From contig JAZARR010000105.1 of NCBI GenBank assembly GCA_037389465.1, positions 2,728,001 to 2,792,000 on the forward strand: DNA of 64,000 nucleotides, given 5' to 3'. Below are positions 12,879 to 24,241 of this stretch, piece after piece; positions within the stretch are counted from its first letter, which is position 1; every line of letters starts with the position of its first letter. The position numbers and the translations under genes were made by a program. The stretch is from Baylisascaris procyonis. Its lineage: Eukaryota > Nematoda > Chromadorea > Rhabditida > Ascarididae. Under the pieces are notes generated by a model. It ran no database searches, was not told the DNA's origin, and saw only the letters and a list, made by a program, of their open reading frames with translations.

Positions 12879-14467
12879 GGGAGAGAGGGAGAGAGGGAGA
12901 GAGAGAAAAAAGCACTCACAAACAAACAATTGAATAACAAATTCATAGAAAAGTAGGCAAAAAAAAATGATAATAATAATAATAAAATCAATGCTGAGAA
13001 CAATTAAAGAACCACATAGCAATAACGTAGCAACATTCATACGGCAACAAACTGAACAATGAATAAAATTAAAAAAAAAAAAAAAACGATTTTGCGTCAC
13101 AAATGAATTGCGTCAATAAATTTTCATTAAAAGAGTTTCAATTCGTCATGTATAATTTTTTATGAGGAAAATACTTTTCCGGTGGAAATATGTAATGAAA
13201 TGATTTTTTATTGTGTAAAATGCTTTTCAAACTAAATGGTTAAATATTATAAAATACAATTTCTCGGCTTCCCAAATTAAACGCATTCAATGAAGGGACA
13301 TATAATTTAAAAATTCAAAGAAAAAAAAAAAAAAGACGGAAGTGATCAAGCGTAACATCTCCATACGTCGTCTAATAAATACGTAGAACACAAACGCTTT
13401 CTGCATCATTATCTCTACTCAAAGATCGACAATATATTCAATGTTTGTTGCTCAGTTAAACTGCACAAATGTTATCGATAAAATGGCACACTAAAATACC
13501 ACCATAGCGGTATTTAAACATTCCTTTCTTTTTTTTTTGCGACGAAGATGCTACAGTATACTTTAGTTGCCTATAACACCTTGTTATTTCATAAAAAAAT
13601 ATTTCCTTCGAAAGAAAAATTCAAAAACTTTCCCCTTTTCTCAAGCATCAATATATGGATTACGCATTCAGAAGTTTTCACCGCAAAAAAATCTAAACGA
13701 TACTGTGTGCTGTGCAAGATAAATACTACTAAATAATATGAGAGTATATTTTATGGTTGTTAGATATTGGATGTAGTGATAAATTGTTAGACGTTATACA
13801 AATGGATAGAGCCATTTGACGTTATATATTCGGCGACGACTGCTAGACGCTCAATAAGTAATATGTTAATTTCCATTGCATACAATCAACGAAAATTCAC
13901 AAATACAATAAACAGGTCGTACATCATAATAATAAATTTGTATTTTTGTCTGCTGCAAACGACGGGTGGTTGAATTTCGATTTAAAAAAGAAAAATTTTT
14001 ATATGATTTAAATAAAAAACTTCCCTTAAATAGTTGGATGAGAGAGAAGCTTCCGGTTATGCATAAAACTGAGGAGATGGCTTTCACCCAACGATGAACG
14101 CATACGCTCTACGGACACTTATAACCTCAACATATTCAAGCATAAACGAAAACAGTAAATGAAACGCGCTCGCTGAAGTGTGGCAGAGGCATTCGACGTA
14201 CTACGATGTGCGATCATTGTAGATCGACAGGCGAGTCTGTATACTTGCTTCGTAGTCGTTGCAGCAACACACCTAGAATACCGCTCCACGGCGCCTGAAA
14301 ACACTCGCTCTATTCAAAACAAGATCAATATTTGGCATATAGGCAACGGAAATCTGCACATGCAATTATGCGACGTTCCATTTACGGCTAGAATAAACCT
14401 GTACCGTCTTGCAAAAATTGTAAAGTACAATAGACCCTCATATCCCCTACTTGCTGAATGAAAGAAT
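12028..14467. other. Interval between the methyltransferase and PABPN1 genes
   Basis: The interval is AT-rich. It contains the GA microsatellite at 12,832-12,910 and a few A-runs (for example 13,069-13,085 and 13,320-13,334). The minus-strand ORFs of 121 and 61 codons at 12,735-13,100 are translations of the GA tract (Ser/Leu repeats). The upstream promoter of the methyltransferase should lie here, but I see no distinctive element. Confidence 0.5.
12832..12910. repeat. GA microsatellite / purine tract
   Basis: About 80 bases of nearly uninterrupted purine: a pure (GA)n core of some 45 bases, followed by GAAAGGGGGAGAGAGGGAGAG variants. Homopurine tracts of this kind can adopt triplex DNA and are prone to length change. 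Confidence 0.95.
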
Positions 14468-14473
14468 TTTATT
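14468..14473 (-). terminator. Candidate polyadenylation signal of PABPN1
   Basis: The plus strand reads TTTATT, which is AATAAA on the minus strand, about 250 bases beyond the PABPN1 stop codon. Position and sequence suit a 3'-end signal. There is no transcript evidence, and the hexamer is common by chance in this AT-rich DNA. Confidence 0.35.
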
Positions 14474-14721
14474 CAAGTGAAACGACAAATACTGTTATGC
14501 CGCATGTGCACGATAGATCCAGCTCACGTTTAGGTTTAGAAACTGATCTTCTATAGCCTTTTCAGCTATACGCTGATTAAATTTGAAGAAAAAACAAATG
14601 TCACCTGACGTGACTCAAATCTAAAGCAAATGGGTTGACGTCATTACTCCACCGACATGGAACGACCGCAACCATAAATGAGTCAAAGTGACTTTAGTAG
14701 CCACGCTGATCAAAAACGAAC

Positions 14722-17700
14722 TTACCACCTTGGAGGGCGCGATCTAGAACCTCGATAACCACCGCCATAGATATACTTGACGATGACACGAGCGCCGCCA
14801 CGGCCACGAGCACGTGGCGGTCGATTCGTTGTACTGACCCCGGGTCTGTTGGTCCGCTTCGGACAAACCTTGAATTCAGTAATTAAGAAGCAGCCTTATT
14901 AACATCAAACAACTTGGTTTTATAAATACGATTCAACGATAACAGCTGTCTTTTATGGGGCATCTTATGGTCAAAAGCAAGCACTACTGCGTGCCATACA
15001 ATAACTTAATCTCGACGTTTCGGTAACGACTTAGCTAAGAACGACGCTGATCAACGAGTGCATGAATCTACCTGATCACTAATGGCGCAGTCACGACAGG
15101 CTGAAATAAAACTGCAATTTTTATGCCGAAAACTCAGAAAACAACCCTGGAATAACTGTTTAAGGGTTGTTTAAGAGTGGCCAAATAATCCCCTTCTCGT
15201 GGGCTCCAATGTTAGAAGAGCAAAGGTAAACGTGAAAAACAAAATTGACCTTTCGTTGCAATCCTATTAGAAGACTTTGCCTTCCTTCCCATGATCTGAT
15301 TCATAAATAATCGGTGGCATACACATAAATATATACATATATATGCAAATACGCACATAAATATGCATATATAAACAAACACGAACACACAAAAGCATAC
15401 ATACACCACAGATGCGCACACATATTCATAGAAGGAAACCGCCAAATGGACACTTATCTAAACAACTCACGCAAGGCCTCGATACTAACTCCTCAAGCCC
15501 TCCCGCCTTAGAATAAGGACTGCAAAAGCAATCGCTGATGACAACGACCGCTATTCTTGATGATGATCGCGAAGAAGAAATCTATCTGCCACTTACACCT
15601 ATGAGGACACAGTCATAAAAAAGTATTTCCCTACACCAGGACAGATTTAGATGAGAACATCGAAACACTGAGGCAACCGTCACAGGCAGGCAGCTGCTTT
15701 CGGCGATCTGCTACTACAGCGTTTCCTTAGCACAAAGTGGAACTAAGAGGAGTGCAGAGAAAACATATGAGATTGAAGGTCGCAGAATGATTAGCAGAAA
15801 TACATCTTACCTTTATTTGACGTCCACGAAAGAGGGACTCGTCTAGCGCCATAGCCGTCTGCACAGATTCCTTGTCGGCGAACTCGATGTAGGCAAATCT
15901 GAACACCTCGCTCATTCAACAACGTTATACTGCTACAGAAGCAAATTCGTCTAATTTTGATAAAACGAATTTATGCATAACTATCATGCTCGAACTCAGT
16001 GAAATAAGCAGTCAACAATGAGAAAAATGGAAGGGGCAAGAAAAGGGAGGAACATCCTCAATACTTTTTCATTAAGGATCAGTTAGCGTCAATTATTTCT
16101 GATGTAATTTTATTTGGCAGGATAAACGATATTAATATTAACGTTAACGATCTACCAGATGTGCGTAGAACTCACCTTCCCACCAACCGGCCAATAATGG
16201 AGGTTGGCAGAAATAAGAAGATGAGTTGTGAGAAAAGAAGAAAGCATCAGTAAAAACTGAAACCGTATTGCACCCAACTGATACACAACGTTTGAAGTGT
16301 AACTGGGTTCAAAAGAAAATCGACCAAGAGTTGCTGCGAAAAAAAATAGAACAAACCAAAATATCTTCAAAGCTTCGGGTAAAAATTTAACCAACAGGAG
16401 GCTAAAGACATAACAATGGTGCCTACCTATAAATGTTGCATACAGAATATAAAAATGCACTCCACGCCGCAGCAAAGTGCCTCTTGCACGTCAAAGCTTT
16501 TCTTTGCAAAAATTGCAACCTTCCCCTCCCCCCCCCCCCCATAACAGAAGAAAAAAGAAATACGAAATATTTACCCTTTTGGATGGCCGGTGTATTTGTC
16601 AGTGAGTATAGTCACTCTGTTCACCGAGCCACAGCCATGGAAATGAGCCTCCAGTTCTTCTGCGGTTGAACAATAGTCCACCTTAAATTGCTTAAGCCAT
16701 AAAGCTCGTTTTAACAAGTTCAAATATATGTCTTCATCAACTAAAGCATATGCGCATTATCAGTGAATAAAAAGCACGTAAAGTGCATTAAATATGTTCA
16801 CCTGCTTCATATCCCCACTTCACTTCTTCTAAAAAACAACACACCCTTTCGCATCAACGAACGTCTCAGAATTCAACCTTCCACGTTTACTAATCGTTGC
16901 CATAAAATTGCATCAACATGCCATATTTGAACAAGTTTTGACTGTAAAAAAACGAAACCATTGAGTCAGTAGCTGTTTTCATTTGTAGAAGCGCATTATG
17001 ACCCACTTATTACAACCCAAGATTCATTAAATAAATGAAAAAAAATATTAGACGACGGGTATTAGACCCATTTTGAATCCCGACTTCAACAATCTCCTAG
17101 TCAGTCCTCTCCTCGCGCAATTTTATAACCCTCAAATCTTCCCTCGATCGCAAGTCATGATTTCTTTCCCGATTCGAATAAATACTTTGCACTTGACGTC
17201 CACTGTATTATCAAATATAAAGAAAGCAGCGGGATAGACATCTAAACCTCTATAAGTCCGGTTCTAATAATTATTCCCGCTATCGCGCCATATCATGGAT
17301 CAAGTGGTAAGGTTATGGATTAATCAAAAAAATAAACGATGGAATTAGTAAACATACATTGCCGACGTATATTGATCGACTATCTGCCTCGATCTTCTCT
17401 TCCATTGACGCAAGCGTTGACGAAGTTAATGAACTGCTTGAACTCATGTTCATTTGCTTCTCGACATCGTTTTGCATTTGCCGAATAAGTTGTGCCTCCT
17501 CCTCTATTTCTTTCATTCGATTCGTCAACGCTTCCATATCCTAAATCACGCTTTAATTCCGTATTATATAATTTGAAGATGGTACCACTTCACAAGAAAT
17601 ATCTTCCAATAATGTCCTCCTCTCATAAGTGCTTTAACAAAACAAACAACCCACTGACAATTGTGGTCGTATGAATGGATTTCCCCAAAATTATGAAAAT

Positions 17701-18596
17701 GCAATCAACTTTACCTAGAAATACAAAGGCGAGTAACCGAGTTTGTCAATCGAATTAAGACTAATGATGTGCAATCCAAATTGCGAGACGAACGCATCAC
17801 TACCATATCTCCTATGCTCTTCAAAATTTTTATCGTCATTTTCAGTTATCGTCGAAGTGAACGAAGTTAAGCAAGATAGAGCGAGAGACTAGAAGGATGT
17901 TCAGCATGTCTGAAGCGAGTGGTAGAATGTTCTGAATTTGGTTATCCCAAAGGTAATCTAGCGATGAGGCGATCTCTTCCTTTTCCTTCCCCCTTTCTCC
18001 TTGATCCATACTCAGCAAAAGTTGTGATTTCGGCATCTAAGTACGAATAATCCAGCGAGGAAATGTGCCCCTGAAATTTTTCTTGTCCTCTAAAAATATT
18101 CTGAGAATTCAATTTTGGCACTGCAATCTAGAGCTCATGAGACCTTGAAAGCTTGACAAAAAATTATCCTTGCGGCATATGGAACATGATAAACTCGCGC
18201 ATCTCCTTGATGCCTAGAACTTTGACACAAGTACAGATAAGCGCATCGACGAATTTCGAAAAATTACGAACAAATAAATTGCGAAACTTTTTTTTTTTCA
18301 AACATCTGTATCAGTAAAAGTGAACGATTCTTAAGCCAAATTATTAGAGAAATTTGCAAACATATAAGAAAATAAAGCAGATCAATTCAATGGAGCGCTA
18401 TTACCAGCTGGTTGCATCTCTAGAAACAGCTCACAAACTAAGTGCAACAATATGAAGATACATTCGCAAATATGGTCACTTTTCTTACCGGATCTTCGCT
18501 CATATGATCACCAGAGGTTGCCAAATCGCTACCACCATCAAGAATGTCGTCCTCCTCAAGACGAAGATCTCCATCCTCCCCCGACGGGTCTGCCAT
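14722..18596 (-). CDS. PABPN1: Nuclear poly(A)-binding protein PABPN1 / PABP-2 (five exons, 210 aa)
   Basis: Exons, in coding order: 18,596-18,489; 17,540-17,358; 16,681-16,575; 15,898-15,811; 14,868-14,722. The sum is 633 bases and phases agree at every junction. The protein binds nascent poly(A) in the nucleus, stimulates poly(A) polymerase and sets tail length. The order is typical of the family: an acidic N-terminus ([12 protein letters not shown], 11-22), a short coiled coil ([20 protein letters not shown], 38-57), a Ser-rich spacer, then one RRM. RNP2 is SIYVGNVDY (92-100), RNP1 is KGFAYIEF (132-139), and [21 protein letters not shown] closes the domain. The C-terminus is an Arg/Gly-rich tail ending SRSRPPRW, where the family is arginine-methylated. 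The length matches nematode PABP-2 (about 205). The usual aromatic Y-x-PY end is absent in this reading: the stop codon TAA sits in TG|GTAAGT, which is also a perfect donor, so an extra tiny exon is possible. Confidence 0.93.
15300..15425. repeat. AT-rich simple-sequence tract in a PABPN1 intron
   Basis: An irregular run of ACATAAATATATACATATATATGC-like units with scattered ACAC. On the minus strand it translates into Cys/Val/Phe/Tyr repeats, which explains the 77-codon ORF there. Confidence 0.7.
16527..16540. repeat. C-homopolymer in a PABPN1 intron
   Basis: A run of about 13 cytosines after CCCCT. It lies 35 bases beyond the donor of PABPN1 exon 3, so on the transcribed (minus) strand it is a G-run close downstream of a 5' splice site. 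G-runs at that position are known intronic splicing enhancers in animals. Confidence 0.85.
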
Positions 18597-20434
18597 CTCA
18601 CCTGCAACACAAACGTCTAATTGGTTTGCAATAAATGATAGCTTTCTTTGCTTCCAAACAACACATCCTTATATCGATATACTCAACCAAACTAGTGTAA
18701 ATGAAGGAAAACTTAAGCAAACTTTGCGGCAACACTTCACATACCCAATAAACAATTCACCTCTTCCACAGAAAAAAAGGAAACCGTTGACCAAATACAG
18801 TCAGTTAAAATAGGCAATCAAATATGGCAACACTACCTAGCGTTATCATAGCCAACATGTTCCTCAGATTTTTAAACCTCTCAAATTCTATAGTCTAGTA
18901 AAAGGTGGCTAGAAGCTGCCCTCAGACACCGGCGTTCGGATATGCCTATTTTCTATAAAATTTACACAAAAGATAGGATTAGAATTTTCTGGAAAAACTG
19001 GCTATTCAATAAGCATTAAAAAAAAGAAATCTAGAACTTGATCAAAAGCTTTATCAGCATTAACTCAAGAGATGCGCTATCACTAGAACAAGAATTCTCA
19101 ACTGAACCTTGTCCTCTTCTTATTCGTTTATCGGTTGCCAAATAGTAAATCTTTTTAATGAGGAAATTTCAATGCTCCAAATATCTGTCTTTATTCGTGG
19201 CTTATTTCAATCGGCAATAGGTGACCCTTTTTAAATTGAGTTATCTTCTACCATCATCATTTTATGCTCGCTATTTTATGTTATAACGGTTTTCACGCTT
19301 TCCTTTCTTTTAGTCTTAAAACGAAAATCCCATCAATATGCCAACCTATCAGCGAATTAATAGCGTGCAAAAGCTCAACAAACGGATATAAATTCTAGTT
19401 TCTATCTTATAGGTACATAACTAGTCAGCTAATCGCATTAAGCAAATAAAATTGTAGACGGTCACATCTGAAACATTGAAATCTAATATGGATTCAAACG
19501 GGTGGAAACAAAGTGAGGCTGCAGGGAATAGAATTTAGATGTTTCAATCTATATAACTAATTCAACAAGAGCTTTCTTCGTGCAAAAACCCGTCCCATAT
19601 GCGATATTTCCATCGCTCTCAAGGTGACAATACAAAGGTGACATTTCCTTTTGAATCATAGCTGGATTACTTTTCGATTTATGTGAAAAGTTTATAAACT
19701 TGTGGTCTACAATAAAGCATTTTCTGCAGAATCTAGAGAAATTATTCGCCAATACAAACGTTTCAATGTACAACATTCATGCACGATATAGATTCCGACA
19801 TGCCTCCTTCGAAGTCCTCAAAATTTTGATCAGAATAATAGCGATGAACGATATGAGAAGATAAGAAAGTATCAAATTCGGGAAATAACTACAAATTAAA
19901 AATTCGAGTCCAATTGCGATCAATCTAGGATCAAGAAATTTACCCACTAACATAGAATCATTGCACGGATCTGCTTTCGATCAGATCTTCGTTGCAACGA
20001 AAAACAACATGCTATAGGATCCCTAGTAAAATATGATTGAATAAATGATAGTAGAAAAATTGATTCTTGATAGTCGTTTAAAGTGTTCTCCAATCAGCTG
20101 AGTAAATTCTTCATTAAAGATTTCTCGAGATAAAAGCAAATTTAGCTTGCGTTTGCCGTTAATTTAAAATAACACAAGTGTGTTATAAACGCATAATTTG
20201 TCAATTAAAAAGTTAATAAACAATTAAATCTAAAATAACGCTAAATATAATCTGCCACTTAAAACCAAAGTTAGATTCTACATTAATTTTTGGCTCATTT
20301 ATTGACTATAACAAATCACGCGTTTTAATCGTTCATTTCGGTAAGTTGAAACGTAAGAATATCGGTAATTTCTAAACTTTCAGATTTTCCCTTAAGCGCA
20401 TCATTACCGCTCATTATCGCCTAATTCGACTAAT

Positions 20435-20456
20435 CCCCCCCCCCCAAACCCCCCCT
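20435..20456. repeat. Paired C-runs
   Basis: A run of 11 C, then AAA, then a run of 7 C. The minus strand reads as two long G-runs separated by TTT. The tract has quadruplex or i-motif potential. Confidence 0.85.
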
Positions 20457-23282
20457 CGCCACTTGCTTCGATCGAAATGAACCTTAATTTTTTTTTTTTT
20501 TCAAATTTTATAGCCTTTGCAGGACTAATACAACTGAAACTTATTTAGAGCTTGAGCCAAACCAGGTTGAACCGTGAGCAAAATCAACTTAAAATCATGG
20601 CCATATGAAGATAGTTTGAACCCGATCCCAGTCGACCCACTGGTCTAGGCTGGATTAAAGTAGACCGCTTGATCGGGAATAGAAGCACCTGTGATGGCAG
20701 GCTGAACCTTGTCTCGGTTCCGGAGTCGATCACGAGCGGGACTGGGTTTAAGAAAGACCATCTTTGGAAGTTTCTGTGATTATATAAGCTTGAAACGCCT
20801 GCCCACTGGAGTGGCTATTACTTATTCAGTGGTTAAATTCAGAAACAACTATTATCAGCAATTGTCACAGATACCTATAGTCTAGCTGAAACTTTCAACT
20901 TAGCTGCAATATGCGCAATATGCACTTCCCGCCAAATGTTTTGCAAAACATTTGCACTAGAATGATAAATATGAAATAAATTTTAGTTCGTAGTGACGAT
21001 ACTGCGAACAAGTTCACTGAGATGATACGAGTGGGTTTTATCAACAGCTTCGAATAACAAGAGCAATGCAAAAATCAGGTTATCCTAGAATTAAAGCACC
21101 CCCTCCCCCTTTCATATTTTTTGAAATACGTTCCTACAAACTTTTAACTTTCAGTCTTTCTTCGATTTCAATTGCATTTGGGAACCACCTAAACACCTAA
21201 TATATTTGTCAGCTTTTTGTTAAATCATCAGTGCTCTTCAATTGCATTCACCGATGAGATCGACTTTGAATTCAGAGAACAATAGCAACTTTTCGAATGT
21301 TTTTGTTGCGCCAAGTAGAGGGAATCATATGCGCCCTGATTAAAAAAAAAAAATCTCAAGAACACCTGGATGAAACGATTAGGTATTCGTAGCCACTCTT
21401 ACTATTTAGGTGGTGAACATATAACGACCGGAAATTTGTTGCACTTAAAAATGACTAACACATGTCAGCCGATGAGGGTACACTACGATATTACTCGTTC
21501 AAGATAAAGGAATCTTCAGGGTAACTAAAGAGAGAGTAATAACCACGCAAGATGCCGTCATCGGCCTTAGAGCAAACCCGCCGCCTCAGACATTGGAAAT
21601 CTTCAGCTTTTTTTACTTGAATATTTATACAGTAAGAGTTGCTTTTTTATGAAATACTAAATTTGGAATACTTGCGTTACAACTGACAACATTTTGCTCT
21701 AATTCGTCACTGAACCAATATATAGGAATTTCGAAATCATTAAAAACGCTAAACCTTTTGTGTTTGAGGCGTTTTCTACAGTGCAACAACGCCCCAATTT
21801 CTGTCAGCACCTTGCACAATTCGACTTCCGTAACAATTAAACACACTGAATTACCCTGATGAGTAGATAACGTAAACAAAAAAAAGTTCGTTAACATAAA
21901 AAAAACGCGCCACACCATTCACAAAGCACTAGAAGCAACGAGTACCGATTTGTTCACGAGTCGACTTCAATAAATGCGAATGACGCTTGTGAGAGAGTTG
22001 TCAACAAGTCGCCAAGCACTTGTCATTTGATGAACAATTTCTTTTTCATGCATTCATAGGCCAACTTCCGATGTTCACACTCAAACAAGTGGGTATAGGT
22101 GAGGTGGGGCTAAAGATGAAACTGTTACATTGTACATAAAGAGTAAGGGAAAATGCTGGGCATTTTCGCTTTTGGTGCTTGTTGTTTTGTTTGATGTTCT
22201 TGTGCTATTACTTCGTTGGCGTCTACTCGATTTGGGCACAATACGAATGTAATCGTTTGAAGACACAGCTTTAGTTTTTGCACAATCATGGCACCCAGTT
22301 CCCACGGTTCGAGCCATACCATCTAGGGGTATATTAGTGCGTGGACTTTGGGTGGAAACGAATAAGAACCTTCTCAACGGGAAATGGAAACCTATAAACT
22401 ACATAGACATAACTTTGGTGGATAATAATTCCATTTCGTAAATATTTGTGGGAAGCCGCTAATCTTCTTATATGCGCTTTCTCGAATCCTCAGACATACC
22501 TTGTTCCGCCTCTACGGCAACTCCCCTTCATCCCCTTCCTGACCTATTTCTAAACTGAAAAACTGCTTAAGAGTGGGAAAATACATGCGAGTAAACGAGA
22601 ATATCCCTAACGGTTTTTGGAAGCCGAATACCCTCCAACTGATTTGCCGAGTATCCTGCGAGCATCATGTGGAGCACCGGTTCTCTTTTTCCGCATTCCT
22701 TTTCGGCCTATTTTTTCGTTACTCCCAATACTCTCTATACTGCCTGACATCACGTATTTAAAAGTTTGAAGTCAGAAGAAGCAACGAAAGGAAAGAAGTA
22801 ATTCAAGTTCCGAAAGACTGCTTTGATGTTTTTGGTGATATTCAGTTCACTACTTGAAAACCGAAGATATCTCCCTCTCAAACGAAGTGGATATTGAATG
22901 CGCATTTCAACCTTGTCGGGCCATCCACATCCGTTGCCCTGTTTGCCTGGGTGGATAGCATGGATTCAGATACACGCAGACACCAACAGCAGACATAACC
23001 TAATTACTGGCACCTAACACATGCTGCGGTGCGAACTTCACGATTTCACCACACGTCTTCAAGCCGTAAACACGCTCGGATATGGATTGTGCTTGAATGG
23101 AAAAGGATTTCGTCACTCTATCGTACATACGGAGACAAGAGACAAGCGTGACGGGACGCACTCTGCAGCGCGCTTATAAGTGATTTTTCCTTCTGTGGCA
23201 TAGCGCGCATTTCCGCCGAAACAGTTGTTACGCTTCATAGCGGTTGTAGTCATTTCGTTCATTACAGTTGTGCAGGGCATAC

Positions 23283-23413
23283 ATATTTGTCTGTTTATTT
23301 ATTTATATTTGTATGTTTATATTTATATATTTATATTTACATATATGTGTTGATATATTTATATTTACATCTTTATGTTTATATATTTATATTTATATAT
23401 TTATATTTATATA
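23283..23413. repeat. TTTATA/TTTATATA simple-sequence tract
   Basis: About 130 bases built from TTTATAT and TTTACAT units, ending about 20 bases before a short Arg/Ser-rich ORF at 23,433. It explains the Ile/Tyr/Phe repeats in the 104-codon ORF that covers it. Confidence 0.85.
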
Positions 23414-24160
23414 TCGACCAAAGATTATCAAAATGAAAGCATGCAGTGCGCGACTGCAATGTCAGTACAGGCGTTGTGCCAGTTTTGGCGTTATTCGTCG
23501 TTCATTACTGCGATCAAAGTTGCGTGATATATTGATCTCGTCAAGTGAACGGCTGGTTTCACTTAGTCGATCTAAAAGATGAGATGATGCTTTATGACGT
23601 CATTTATGAGGTGTCATTAAGAACACAATTATTCGTAGTTTGTGGTATAGAAAAAGACCTCATTGGCTGTATGTTTTGACGGCTTCCAATAAGAAAAAGA
23701 AAGAAAGGCATGCACTTTATTTGGTGATTGCTTTTGGTTGAACGCTGTGATGATGCTATTCGAGTGACCAGTGGTCATTGCTCGAAGCAAGATGGCCGAG
23801 TTCATACCCAAGATGCAACTTCTATTCGATGTAGTTGATTTAACTTCTAACGATTTCGCTTATTCCGTCTTAGCCTGTCACTTCACCGTCCGAATAGTGA
23901 CGAATCGTAGTGCCACTTAGAAGTATTCAACATTTTAGAGTTCGGGAGCTAGTTTACGAACTCATTAACATGAGAAGGTTCTAATAGTGGCATTAATTCG
24001 TGTAGTTTTCCTCTTTGCTACTCTTAAATAATGGGAAAATATCCTGTCAACGAAATATGCATTTAGTGGTTAATATCCCCCTCAAGTGCTGTTAATTTTA
24101 GTATTAAACAATGAGGCGCATTATTGGAACTGTATTTTTGACAAACTATAGTGGTTCTAT

Positions 24161-24168
24161 TTTTCAGT
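24161..24168 (+). other. Splice acceptor before the coronin start codon
   Basis: TTTTTCAG lies 73 bases upstream of the coronin ATG at 24,242. In a nematode this could be the acceptor of a 5'-leader intron or a spliced-leader trans-splice site. The two cannot be told apart from sequence alone. Confidence 0.45.
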
Positions 24169-24241
24169 AGTGGCATTTCTTGTTGGCCACTGTCTAAACC
24201 AACGGTACCAACACCACTTATAGCAGTGCCTCCAGTTAACC

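Larger units (their letters stand above)
18597..24160. other. Divergent intergenic interval between PABPN1 and coronin
   Basis: The interval is 5.6 kb and should hold both promoters. It contains a C-run pair at 20,435-20,456, a TTTATA-type simple repeat at 23,283-23,413 and a modestly GC-richer zone at about 22,900-23,260. The longest minus ORFs, 97 codons at 21,625-21,918 and 98 codons at 22,081-22,377, match no family I know and have no splice context I can defend. I see no tRNA or transposase. Confidence 0.5.

Noticed and set aside
12735..13100. 121-codon minus-strand ORF rich in Ser/Leu
   Set aside because: It is the translation of the GA microsatellite at 12,832-12,910 with AT-rich flanks.
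22300..22325. GGTTCGAGCC, resembling a tRNA B box
   Set aside because: The flanking bases do not form a T-arm stem (only the closing pair matches), and no matching acceptor or anticodon arms were seen.
23268..23582. 104-codon plus-strand ORF
   Set aside because: Its first half is the translation of a TTTATA simple repeat. Only the last 49 codons are kept, as a weak observation.
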